A DNA stretch of 64,000 nt, from contig JAGFBZ010001279.1 in NCBI GenBank assembly GCA_018398805.1, positions 248,001 to 312,000 on the forward strand. Direction: 5' to 3'. Origin of the DNA: Hirundichthys speculiger (lineage: Eukaryota > Chordata > Actinopteri > Beloniformes > Exocoetidae). The position numbers were made by a program, and so were the translations under genes. The number at the start of each line of letters is the position of its first letter. Position 1 is the first letter of the stretch. The notes under the pieces were generated by a model, which saw only the letters and a list, made by a program, of their open reading frames with translations, made no database searches and was not told the origin of the DNA. Of the stretch, positions 1-9,990 are shown piece after piece.

Positions 1-1480
1 ATGGTTTAGTTGGAGGAAAGCAGCGTCAGTGACTCGACAGACTTCTGCCTTTGATTTGGTGGAAACAGAAGTTTCACAAGCATGCGTGAAGCGTACAGTG
101 AATTCGAGAAAAATTATCCAGCGGTATTTTTTTTTGTGTGTGTTCTTCGTCACTTTCAGGAGCTTTAATTAATGCCAACGAACCCATCAGCCCTGCGGTC
201 GGACAGTTTCACTCTCGACTGCATCGTCTATTTTGTGGTTTAAAGACGGGGTCAAAATTCAAACTAGTAAACTTCAGAGCCACACACAGCGTGGACATTT
301 GTTGAGTTTCCTGCTTTGAATCTCTAAACACACTTTGTAACTTTGCTTTTTTCTAAATTCAAGTACAATTTCTTAGGCAGACTGAGCTGAATGTATTGTA
401 TCTGAACTCACAGTTGACTATTCTAGTTTTTCCACATGGTAACATATTTTTCATTTTTTGACATGTTATATTAACATTTTTTTTTTGTGTGAAATTTAAA
501 TAAAAAACTTTACCACTCATAGCCAATAAACCAGAAGGATGGTATGTGGTGATAACAGTTCAAAAGTTTCATTCAGGCAACCAGGGAAGCTTGTGTGTCT
601 GGTGACAGAGACTGAAGGGTCCTCAGCCCTGATGGATGAGCTGCTCTGATGGGAAGAGCGCTTGAGAAAAGTCTACGAGATCGTCTCTCATTTTAGGTCA
701 GGACTCTGAGAGGCATTACGCAAGCTGAGTGGCATTTTGATTCTGGTTAATTGTGTGAGATGTTTTCGATGAAACAAAGAGAAACTTCAGCTTGAAAGGG
801 GAAGAGCAACAAACTGAATGAGTCAAGCAATGCTTTTAATTCATTAACTAATTAATTTCTTTCTCGTCAAGTTTTTGATTTGAAGATGCTGGGCTTCATG
901 TAATATTAAGAGCCGTCTTTCCATTCCACTTTCAGATGAGATGGCACTGCAGAGCAGCTGGTTGGAGGTGTTGAAGCTTTGCCATCCGCCACTCGGACTC
1001 TCGTCAGAGCCCCAGTCTAGCAAAAAATGTTCAATTTGTGCATTTGTGCATGCGTTTGCATGCAGGAGAGTCAAATAAACTGTTTTGTGTGTGCAGGTGG
1101 ACAGGTGCACGTGGTGCCGTTAGTGGATTTCCCCCTTATTGTGTTTTGTCAACTGTCCATGAGTCAACACATATTTTCACCATAAGTCAATAAGTAACTC
1201 TGTTCTTTCCACAACGGCTGAAACTCAAAAGGTGGTGGTGATTAACGCCACAGCATGTATAACCTCCATATTAGAGGAGTTTGGATTTCACCTGTGACAT
1301 GATTAAGAGAAGACAGACCTGTCAAGGATGGATGGGGCAGGATGGCTCTGAACTGTACCCCAGCAATATAAAGGACAGCATAAACATCAGCAGACTTCCA
1401 TGATCTCACCGCTGGACTGGATATGTTGGGATGAATGGACACTAGTGGCCACTGTGGAGAAGATTCAAATTTCTCTACAG
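1..1480. other. Unassigned sequence, no gene recognised
   Basis: No credible coding region, RNA gene or repeat was recognised. All open frames are under about 90 codons and show no family motif. The 420-510 stretch is AT-rich and contains an AATAAA-like string, but nothing upstream supports a gene end. Confidence 0.5.
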
Positions 1481-1489
1481 AAGATAAAG

Positions 1490-1560
1490 AGAGAACCCCT
1501 GCTTTTCACCCAAGAAGGGCTGGGATAGGCTCCAGCACATCCCAGTAATCCTTCCATGAC
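1490..1560 (+). repeat. Fragment of a common teleost interspersed repeat
   Basis: The string GGGATAGGCTCCAGCACA matches the end of a repeat that is very common in fish genomes, usually followed by a short tandem tail. Only this short end is recognisable. Confidence 0.4.
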
Positions 1561-1974
1561 CCTTCCAGAGCCTAGAGCTGAACCTGGTTCAGCATCTTTG
1601 TGCTCAGCCCTATTCAACCAAGTCATTTTTGCAAAGATTGTGAGAAGGAAACTTGTGTAATCATTTCTCATAAGCTGCCATTTCTGCCAGAGGTGCTGAA
1701 AACAGCCAGTAAGGACCAGGTTTTCATGGCTGAGTGGTCTTCCTCTTTAGTGAGTCAACTTGAGAAGCAAAGTCCTCTCATCTGATGGTTTGAGATGTTT
1801 GCATGTGCGGAGGAAACCATGCAAGTCTCACCAAATACATCCCTCCAGTCAAGCACAGGTGATTACAATTTCCCTTTATGTATCAGGGACCGACAGATTA
1901 GTCAGGATAGTCAGAAGATATCCATGTCCTGCTGATATCTTCCATCCCTAAAAGCAATACATATATATATATGT

Positions 1975-2062
1975 ATATATGAAATTAAATGAAATGAAAA
2001 ATGAAATTAAATGAAATGAAAAATACTTTATTTATCCCATAAAGGGAAATTCAGCACTGTAG
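1975..2062 (-). mobile_element. 3' tail of a Rex-type non-LTR retrotransposon
   Basis: On the minus strand the sequence reads GGGATAAATAAAGTATTTTT followed by ATTTCATTTC-type short repeats, the typical 3' end of Rex-type LINEs in fish. Two tandem copies of a GAAATTAAATGAAATGAAAA unit make up the tail. The body of the element is absent, as expected for a severely 5'-truncated insertion. Compare the plus-strand tail near 63300. Confidence 0.5.
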
Positions 2063-2104
2063 CAAGGGCTCTCTCTCTTTCTTTTTTCAACAACAGACAA
2101 ACGA

Positions 2105-2197
2105 CAGCAATAATAATAATTTTAATTGATAATATTTGTTGATAATAATAATAATAATTATTATTATATATATATCTATATATATAGATATAGAGAT

Positions 2198-2248
<51 letters not shown>

Positions 2249-2449
2249 TATATACAGAGAGAGAGAGAGATAAGAATAATAATAATAATAATAGAAATAG
2301 TAGAGATATATGTATAAATAGATATATCTAGATAGAGATAGAGAGAGATATAGAGATATAGATATAGAGATAGATAGAGATCTAGAGATATATACACATA
2401 TAGATAATATATAATAATAATAATTATATATATAATATGTATATATATA

Positions 2450-2526
<77 letters not shown>
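2105..2526. repeat. Compound microsatellite (AAT, GA, GATA, TA units)
   Basis: Roughly 420 bp made almost wholly of short tandem units. AAT/ATT triplets at the start pass into TA and GA/GATA blocks, with a further AAT island near 2276-2294, and the end (about 2453-2525) is a long TA run. Long open frames here are artefacts of the low-complexity sequence (Ile/Tyr/Ser repeats). The TA run can form cruciform structures and is probably length-variable. Confidence 0.9.
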
Positions 2527-2527
<1 letters not shown>

Positions 2528-3369
2528 TTTTACATCTTCATTGTGGGACATTGTGTGGAAACAGAGAGGTGCATTTTAAGGTGAGTTTGAAGTATAACAA
2601 ACAATGGAAAAGTTTTTAATGCGGATTCAGACTGTGAATAATGCGAGTTTTAGTCACTGTGTCCTGGGTTTGTTCTAAACATCCATCTGAGATGGAATTA
2701 TGGTGGAAAATACCCAAGACGAGTAGTTACACAACCAAACACACACACACACTGTAAGTATTAAAGTGATTCTTCATCACAGACAAAAACTAAATGTTGA
2801 ACCAAGTGTTTACTCATTGACTCTATGAAACACGGCCGATTCATTCATAAGAAATTGTGCTCTTGATGACGGCGGTTCAAGACAAACAAAGACAGCGAAA
2901 TGTCAAAGATCTGGTGCAGACAAGGGAAAGAAGGTAGGAAGGAAGACGAGTGTGGTTAAAGTTTCAGAAATGGCAAAAGAAAAAAGTATCTCCCCTGAAA
3001 ATGACAACAAAGGTCCAAATCACTCAAATCACATGTTTTTCACTTTCTGACGTTCGATGTGAACATTAAAAGTGGAGCTCATGACATTTACCTGTATGGC
3101 TGCGTTGCAGCCCAGTGACTGACTGGATAATTGCATGAAAATGTAGGTGCTGTCATTCAAAAAGCAAATATATATTTACTGAGAATTGGCATGAATCACT
3201 TGTTCCACCATTCATTAGCAACTTGTCTTGAAATTTTTGTATGTCAGCTCTTCACTGAGTAGAACAAGAGAACAAGGGTCTACATAATGACTAATATATA
3301 AAGTATTTTAAAAGAAAAATAGGAAAAGATGAATAAAAGGGTTGCGGGTTGCTTAAAGTTGTCTCATTT
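2527..3369. other. Unassigned sequence
   Basis: No gene or mobile-element motif recognised. There is a purine-rich patch around 2920-2990 and a short CA run near 2740-2752. Confidence 0.5.
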
Positions 3370-3434
<65 letters not shown>

Positions 3435-3447
3435 CTTATATATATAA
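3370..3447. repeat. (CT)n(AT)n microsatellite
   Basis: A short CT run is followed by about 23 AT units, then a degenerate AT tail. Confidence 0.9.
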
Positions 3448-3936
3448 TTTTTCCTCTTTTCAGTTTTTGTTTTCGATCCTTTGAAAAATTGGTAAGCAGT
3501 TACCAGAATAATTGCTAAAGGTTTTGGATTGAATGTGTAATTTCTGAGAACCTCTAAACCAAAGACGATGTAATTGTGGCAATTCAAAGACTGAATGAAA
3601 AATTTAAATGAGTTATTGTGAAGAATGTATCACAACTTTACCATTTTGCTTCCCCACAGAGAAAAATCCCCTCCCTGACTACCGACCTTTGAGAACTTCA
3701 GCTTTATTGGGAAATCACCATTAATTCATCTCTAGACAAAGTCAGAACATCTTCTCATCATCTGTTTTTATTTAATGAACTCGTCAGAGCTGAATCTGCG
3801 TTGGAATTTGAATTTACTAAGTCTGATTTCTTTTTTCAAACAGACAAACGAAAGATAGAAAAGGTTGCTTTGTTCAGCACCGCATACATGCCACAGTAAA
3901 CTGAAAATACCTGTGCTTTAATGTTCCCAACTCATC
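3448..3936. other. Unassigned sequence
   Basis: Ordinary AT-rich sequence. No coding or repeat motif was recognised. Confidence 0.4.
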
Positions 3937-4330
3937 TTATGTTGCAACACTACAAAGTTCAGTCTTTTTCCCCCGCCTATTAAAAAAATGAGTTAATCCA
4001 TGCAACTTCCATGTGCTGCACAACTTCCTAGCGTTTCTCTTTGGACCTTGAATTGTCTCCTTCTGCCAGAGAACTGGTCCTGGTGTCCCTGGCTGCAACA
4101 TCAGCCTGAAGCATGATTGATCCTCCTCCATGCTTCACACTTGGAAAGTTCCTTTCTGGTAAAAATTGCTCCAAGGATCCAAAAAGTCCCACTTTAATTT
4201 CATCAGTCTAAAGAACTCGTCTACAAATGTCATCAGTCTTGTCGGGTTGTTGAACATGGTGAGAGTTTGATCAGTTTCCCAAAATAGCAAATCTGAGAGC
4301 ATTTATGAAAAAAAAAACCCAAACAATTAT
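3937..4330 (-). mobile_element. Degenerate Tc1-like transposase remnant
   Basis: Read on the minus strand, the segment near 4120-4140 gives VKHGGGSIMLQ. This is the conserved Gly-rich block that lies between the first two catalytic aspartates of Tc1-like DDE transposases (usually KHGGGSIM.WGC). The rest is heavily mutated with stops, and no terminal inverted repeats were seen. It is a dead fragment. Confidence 0.45.
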
Positions 4331-4611
4331 ATAACAAACTGAGAAAAGATCTGTTTAAAAGTTCTTAAAGGTTTGTGGGCTTCAGTGATTTTAATTTGAA
4401 GAGTGCGATAATTTCAAGAGGAGCATTTAGAAATGTCTCTTATGTCTGCAGTCCAATTTGCAACTGGAATAGAAAACTCTTGATTTATGCTGAATAATTT
4501 ACAATCAGCGATGAAATGCCACTTTAATTGCCATTTACTCTATAGCCAAGGTGCTCTGTGATTGGATGGCTTGATTCGTTACACCTGCCGTAAGCTATAA
4601 ATGCACACTTA
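4331..4611. other. Unassigned sequence before the Harbinger-like element
   Basis: AT-rich sequence with no recognised motif. It carries the left TTA target duplication at 4609-4611. Confidence 0.4.
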
Positions 4612-4771
4612 GGGCCCGATCTTGCACCTCCCATTACCCAATACCCAAAACCCATTACCTGCAAATCACAGATTTAGGAGCCGAAATGCAATCTTCCACC
4701 TCCCAATACCCAAAACCCATTTTGCCGTCTCCCTTAAGCACATTGTGGGCGCGGCAATGGGCGTGTCACTA

Positions 4772-4916
4772 GCGCTTTCCACGAATTCGGTATCTTGCGG
4801 TACCTGTACTTCGCAGATTTTGGGTATTGGGTAATGGGTGGTGTGACCACCCATTACCCAATACCCAAAATCTGCGAGACACCAGTACCGCAAGATACCG
4901 AGTTTGTGGAAAGCGC
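4772..4916. repeat. 145-bp near-perfect palindrome (71-bp arms, 3-bp loop)
   Basis: The left arm (4772-4842) and right arm (4846-4916) are inverted copies with only a handful of mismatches and no length difference, centred on the GTG at 4843-4845. The inner arm contains GGGTATTGGGTAATGGGTGG. Its complement, CCCATTACCCAATACCC, recurs at about 4629 near the left end of the same transposon, and a shorter form (CCCAATACCC) at about 4700. Confidence 0.9.
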
Positions 4917-5189
4917 AACTGGCATGTCGGCGCGTAAAAGAGCGCGTCCAAATCCTGTCATTGCGCGTCCACCCAGTCACATGTGGACTGCACAACCGGC
5001 TCTACCTCTCGATTATGCATCACTGTATTACTTTCATACATTATTCTCTTAAGGGCAGAGGATGTCTGTACAGCTGGGACATGATCTCATTCAGATGTTT
5101 GCTGTGGAGGAAACGAGGAGATCACAGAACTCTGTTGTGAAAAAAGCACCGCTCCCAGCAACTATGCGTCTTGGCGCAGCTGTGCGTCT

Positions 5190-5520
5190 TTGCGCAGGGG
5201 ATATGTTCAAGATAACTCAAAAAGTTATGGATGGATTTTGATGACATTTTCAGGAGTTGTCAGAAATGTGAAAAGGAAGAACTGATTTTATTTTGGGTGT
5301 GATCCGGAAGAAATCCTGGATTCTGGATCACTTTCAAATTTTCGATAACATTGCGCTGTTTAGTTGTTTCTTGAACCCTAAAGCAACCACAACTGCTGTG
5401 CTTGGCGGAGGTCTGCGCTCTCCGATTGCTTTTCTAGTTAATAATGCTTTCCTGGAAGCTCACCGGCTCTATTTTCTGAGCAGTTTGTTGGAACTTCTTG
5501 GAGTACAAAGAAAATGATTA
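5190..5520 (+). repeat. Partial copy of the CCTCCGCC-type dispersed repeat
   Basis: Matches two other places in this window (about 51375-51895 on the minus strand and 52318-52745 on the plus strand). Shared strings include AGATAACTCAAAAAGTTATG, TGTGATCCGGAAGAAATCC and GGTCTGCGCTCTCCGA. The 5' end with the CCTCCGCCAAGGAGGT hairpin is missing here and a middle section is deleted. The copy sits wholly inside the Harbinger-like element. Confidence 0.7.
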
Positions 5521-5910
5521 AATCATTTGCTCCACATTAGTTAAAGCTAGTTATGTATATGTCAGTGCAGAGGAGGAGGAGGAAAAAAGAGGAGGAAGCT
5601 CTACAGCACAGTCCCAGACCAGCTGTCCATGAGAGCTGCTCTGATCTGGGTGAAAAGACGTTCCATGGCAGTTTGCAGGTACTGCAACCTGCTCTTAAAG
5701 GCAATGGCTACTGACGCACTGATTGGTTAAACAGGTGGAACGCCCTAACCACTCCCATGCATAATGTGTGCATGACATCGTGGATTTCGCAGGTGAGATC
5801 GTGGGTTTTGGGAGGTGGAAGATTGCGTTCTTCGTGGGGGAACGCCCCTCCCAATACCTTTTATCCCTTAATAGCAGGTTTTGGAGGTTTGGCGCAAGAT
5901 CGGGCCCTTA

Positions 5911-6599
5911 GTGACATTTACTTGATAAGCTGTGACCTGACACATTTTTACACATATGTCCTGCAGCTCACATGAAAGGGAAAAAGGAACAGAAACCCTT
6001 ACTTATCTTTTTATGTTTTAGCTTTTGGGAAAAGGGGGCAGCCCCATAATTGTGGTAACTTTCCAAAATCACCAATCAGACAATCACACCCACTTAAAGG
6101 TGAGCGAGTAGATAAGAATTACAGGTTCTCTTTCAAGCTTTTTTCTGTCCTCAGACAAGTGTCTCTGTCATCAGAATTCCTTCAGGCGGACGACTGCTCA
6201 TGTTCAGGCTGTTCACCCCATTATAAGAATTATCGCTTCTCATCTGTCTCCATTACAACAGTTTTTTTTTTTTTTTTTTTTTTTAACTCTAACTGACTTT
6301 GACTTTCAGAAATATGCTTTTTACGCACAAGCCTTCTTATGTGAAGCTCAACCCTGTCTCCTACAGCGGAAAATACAAATCTGTTGATCTCTGGCTATGC
6401 TGGGATCGGATAAGACTGCAGTTTGAATCATTTCTGGAATAATCTTTCCAGGTCCAGACTCCATTCCAGCTGATAGTGGAATTCGTCATTGTATTATTTT
6501 CTGGCCACCGTAAAGCACGTCAGGAAGAAGTAATCATCATTATCAGTGAGTTTTCACTGGAGCCAAACATACTTGTTATACCTCCATCTTTAGTCCCAG
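5911..6599. other. Unassigned sequence with a poly-T tract
   Basis: No gene recognised. A 23-nt T homopolymer lies at 6262-6284. Confidence 0.4.
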
Positions 6600-6601
6600 T
6601 A

Positions 6602-7318
6602 CAGTGGTACCTCTACTTACGAACGTCTCTACATACGAAATTTTCAGGTTACGTACACTTCAACGGGAAAATATTGCCTCTTGTTATAAAAGAAATTTCA
6701 GGATACGAAAGGCAAAAATACAGTACGTGCTGCTACTTGCAGCTCCCAGAGTTTACCGAACGTAAACATACTTGTAGCCGTTCTGCCATTAGCTATCGGC
6801 TAGCATCTTTCTGGCATCCCTTTGACATTTTAGGAAAATTCCATGAAGTTTCGGAATTTGTTGAAAGAATCACCCAGAAAAAGTGTTCACTCGTCGGGCT
6901 GTTGCTCGCTATGATGATGTTTGCCTTGCACATTTTCGAAGGATTGTTAAAAGCCGACAAAAGCAAACGTCCTTGGATCGGTTCTTTACAAAAGGTCAGG
7001 CAAAAACCACTGCTGAGAGAGAAAAGGTGACGACATAGCAGTTAAAAGGTAAATGAATATAATTTTTATTCTTTACTTTATTCTTAGTTTTTATTACGCA
7101 AAACTCTCATTTTATGTTTATTGTGCAGTAATCTATGTATTTTGTACATGCATTTTGATGCATTTTTATGGTTTATAAAGAAATTTATGTCCGAATTTTG
7201 GGGGGCTTGGCAACGGATTAGGAGCATTTACATGGAAAATGGGTCTCTACTCACGAAATTTTCAGGTTACGAAACTACTTCCAGAATCCAATTAATTTCG
7301 TAAATAGAGGTACCACTG
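6602..7318 (+). mobile_element. Tigger-like miniature DNA transposon
   Basis: The left end CAGTGGTACCTCTACTTACG and the reverse complement of the right end CAGTGGTACCTCTATTTACG are near-identical inverted repeats. TA dinucleotides flank both ends (6600-6601 and 7319-7320), the target duplication of the Tc1/mariner superfamily. Sub-terminal repeats of CGAAATTTTCAGGTTACG occur near both ends. Inside lies the tail of a Tigger/pogo-type transposase gene (separate entry), so this is an internal-deletion derivative. A second, left-truncated copy is at 38900-39408. Confidence 0.8.
6892..7038 (+). pseudogene. C-terminal remnant of a Tigger-like transposase
   Basis: An open frame of about 48 codons ends with TAG at 7036-7038. 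It includes RYDDVCLAHFRRI and then QTSLDRFFTKGQAKTTAERE. The FFTK-type Lys-rich tail preceded by SRQKQ.SL is typical of the extreme C-terminus of Tigger (pogo-related) transposases. The DDE catalytic core and the CENPB-type DNA-binding domains are absent. The overlapping 184-codon open frame in another phase (6476-7030) is a chance frame. The C-terminal match is a reading from memory of the family. Confidence 0.55.
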
Positions 7319-7471
7319 TACATGTTACTGTGACTGCACTCAGCGTCAGAAAACAGCTTGTTATTCTGTTTGCACTAATTCTGCAGTAATGAGGAGGGAC
7401 AATTTACTTTGCATTAAAGGTAGTTCTTGTTCATCTCCAAAGGTACTGATATTTAGCCGGAGACTGGTATG

Positions 7472-7660
7472 GTAAATGGACTGCACTCATATACTGCTTT
7501 ATCCACACCATGTCAAGGTGCCCTCAAAGCGGTTTACAATGGCCTCTCATTCACCCATTCATACACACATTCATACACCTGTGGGCGGCTGCTACCATAC
7601 AAGGTGCTGCCAGACCCACTGGGGGCAAGCTAGGGTTCAGTGTCATCAAGTTCATCAAAG
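7472..7660 (+). repeat. Teleost interspersed repeat starting GGTAAATGGACTGCA
   Basis: The opening TAAATGGACTGCACTCATAT, then CTCATTCACCCATTCATACA and the GGTGCTGCCAGACCCACTGG region follow the layout of a repeat common in fish genomes. The class is uncertain. A diverged copy of its start is at 8083. Confidence 0.55.
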
Positions 7661-8082
7661 CGCATATAGAGGACATGAAACCCAAAATACTCATGAATCC
7701 AAAAGCTCACAAGTCATGCACTTCCAGCATGACGTCTTCTTTGTCTGGAACATCATGAGTCTTTTGAGGATGGGGAAGGATTTGCCACATAATCCTGAGA
7801 AAGGAGAGTGTCAGTTTAAAGGCCTAACCACAGTGTTCTTCTAAATCTAACCAAGTAGCTGGATTGCCAAAGGTTGGCATTCAGTTTCTCAACCTAACCA
7901 AACTCTGCCTGAATGCAAAAGCAGAGGGTGACACGAAATGAAAGTGTCCTATCTAAGTGTAGAACGTTTCAGCTCAAAAGGTCTGACAGGGAATTAATTC
8001 TGTTCTGACAGGCGAGTGTCGGTCCACAGTCAGATCCCCCCAACCCTCAACAGAGACCTATTCCTAACTTAGAAAGAGTAAT
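7661..8082. other. Unassigned sequence
   Basis: No coding or repeat signal was recognised between two copies of the same interspersed repeat. Confidence 0.4.
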
Positions 8083-8189
8083 ATTAAATGGTCTGCACCT
8101 ACATAGAGCCTTTTTAACCTTGACTATATTCTACAAAGAGCTCTACAATGTGTTTCTCATTTACCTATTGCCCACCAACACTTGTGTTT
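8083..8189 (+). repeat. Second, diverged copy of the TAAATGG interspersed repeat
   Basis: Begins ATTAAATGGTCTGCACCTAC and keeps the T-rich and CATTTACC-like blocks of the copy at 7472. It is shorter and more diverged. Confidence 0.4.
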
Positions 8190-9060
8190 CTTCAGAAGTA
8201 ATCAGACAACTGGGCTGAGATCAGGCAACCTGACTTGGCCGTTAAAGAATACTCTGTTTAATTGCCTTCCAATAGTCTTGAGCTACTTACGCAGCATGTT
8301 TAGGGTCATTATTCACCGTAAAGCATCGTCCTATCGGTTTGCGTTATTTGACTGAATGTGAGCAGACTACAGCCCAACACATCCCACAATTCATCTTTCT
8401 ACCTCTGTCAGCAGTGGCATCATCAGTGAGCACCACTGAGCCCATTCCATTGGCAGTCGTACATGCCCATACCACAACACTACCTCCACCATGTCTGGCA
8501 CATGATAACGGATGATTTGGATCACAAACTGTTCCATTTTTTCTCCATACTTTCACTCTGATACAAGGTTATCTTGGGTTCATCCATACCAAGAATCATA
8601 TTAGCATGAGTTATCTAATCTGGTCCCTGTTCTTGAAAACCAGTGGGTTTTCTTTTTACTTGTTGTAAACTCTTTATTTCCATTCATGAAGGCGCCTCTT
8701 GACTGTAGATTTCGACAATGATCTGCTGAACTTCTCCAGTTTTCTAGACTTCTGTTGATACTGCGAAGGCTTTTACTTCATCAAAGTAAGGATTCTGTGG
8801 TCCTTCAAGACCTTTTGATGTTGTCAAGCTAACCTGTGCTTTCTTTTCAAATATGTATCAAACGGTTGATGAGGTTGACGTTTTTGCTGTTCTCTTACAG
8901 ATTTGCAGCAAGATCTCCTTGGACTTCGTTCTGGTACCTTCAGTCCAAGAGCTGCCAAGTGCCAACTCAATACCTGATACCAACCTTTGATGTGCTTCCT
9001 TTGTCTTGAAGTAACAGGGAATTGACCGTACTGGGCCGATTAGTTTTCAGGACATTTTAA
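8190..9060 (-). mobile_element. Tc1-like transposon remnant, minus strand
   Basis: The minus-strand frame at 8344-8556 contains CARHGGGSVVVWACTTANG, the Gly-rich block of Tc1-like DDE transposases, preceded by a VWRK.GT stretch as usual for the family. Upstream coding (8560-9060 on the plus numbering) keeps scattered similarity but is broken by stops and frameshifts. The ends are not defined. It belongs to a different lineage from the other Tc1-like copies here. Confidence 0.65.
8344..8556 (-). pseudogene. Tc1-like transposase fragment (central block)
   Basis: About 70 codons covering the region between the first and second catalytic aspartates of a Tc1-like transposase. The order KVWRKNGT, then HGGGSVVVWAC, then TDDATAD follows the family. 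Neither terminus of the protein is present in frame. Non-functional. Confidence 0.65.
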
Positions 9061-9748
9061 CAGTTGAAAATGGAGCGACTTTGCTTTAAATGGCTGTTAT
9101 TCCTAAACAATAAATGTCATATATGTGTGAAAGCTCTTAGTCTCCACTTCGATCACTTCTTGTTTTTTTAATTTCAAATCGATATAAAGGCAAATTCATA
9201 ATAGCTCTTGTTATCAGCACTACTGTTATCATTATGTCCACATACTTACGCAGTCTCTATGCCACCTTCTTAAAGGGGAACATTTGATTCACAATATACA
9301 ATTATACAGAGTATATTTATATTCTTGATTAAGATAAGATTTTAACAGATAACAGCATCAGATAATCTTGACATAAGTCACCTTTAACAGCTACAGTATG
9401 AGTCATATCATAGTTGTGATAAAAAATGCTAATTAATAAAGCTGAACAGAATTTGCTAAGTGGCAATAAATGCCAGTTAGATTTCAGTTGAGGAGTAATA
9501 TGTCACTTTGATGAACGCTAATCCAGCAAAACAGGATGAATATTCTTAAAGGCGATTAGATAAAACTTTTAAAAAGCATGCACATTGTAATGACAAGCGT
9601 CAACCCATCCCCACCCTGCTTGTGTTGGGCGCCACTGACCACAGCCTTTTGGAAATAAATCCCTGTATTTTGAGGAAATGTGCTGATCCATCACTGTAAT
9701 ATGAATGAAATCTTTCATATCTGCAGTGTGAGGTATGATTTTTAAAAT
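9061..9748. other. Unassigned AT-rich sequence
   Basis: No gene or repeat was recognised. Confidence 0.4.
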
Positions 9749-9749
9749 T

Positions 9750-9990
9750 GGGCAGCATGGCGGCTTGGTGGTTAGCAACATCTGCTTCAAAAGAAGGTTC
9801 CTGGCATGAATCTCAGCTTGGACCTTTCTGCGTGGACTTTGCACGTTGTCCCTATGCTTGCATGGGCTTTCTCTGGGTGCTCTGGTTTCCTCCCTGAGTC
9901 CAAAAGCACACGTTAGATGAACTGGAGAGTCTAAGTTGCTCATACTGGTGGCACCAGTCCATACTGGTGGCACCAGTCCATGGCAGGGCC
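9750..9990 (+). mobile_element. SINE-like teleost repeat
   Basis: Starts GGGCAGCATGGCGGCTTGGT followed by GGTTAGCAAC, resembling a pol III A-box region. A degraded B-box-like stretch (GGCATGAATCTCAG) follows about 40 bp later, then the usual GGACTTTGCACGTTGTCCCT and CTCTGGTTTCCTCC strings. It has the same family layout as the minus-strand copies at 27181-27490 and 32824-32995. A 19-bp unit is duplicated exactly in tandem at 9941-9978. Classification as a SINE is an inference. Confidence 0.6.

Larger units (their letters stand above)
4612..5907. mobile_element. Harbinger-like non-autonomous DNA transposon
   Basis: The ends are inverted repeats: the left end begins GGGCCCGATCTTGCACC and the reverse complement of the right end begins GGGCCCGATCTTGCGCC. 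Both flanks carry TTA (4609-4611 and 5908-5910). A 3-bp TWA duplication together with G-rich termini is characteristic of the PIF/Harbinger superfamily, so that is the preferred class. No transposase or DNA-binding partner gene is visible inside, so it would need to be mobilised in trans. The interior holds a near-perfect palindrome (4772-4916) and part of a CCTCCGCC-type repeat (about 5190-5520), so it is a composite. The element class is inferred; the ends and the duplication are seen directly. Confidence 0.65.

Noticed and set aside
2087..2551. 154-codon minus-strand frame rich in Ile, Tyr and Ser
   Set aside because: Pure translation of AT/GA microsatellite sequence.
6476..7030. 184-codon plus-strand frame
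   Set aside because: It crosses the border of the Tigger-like element at 6602, and the transposase-like tail is in a different frame.
9750..9860. A functional tRNA gene
   Set aside because: The A- and B-box-like strings belong to a dispersed repeat and the sequence cannot be folded by eye into a full cloverleaf.
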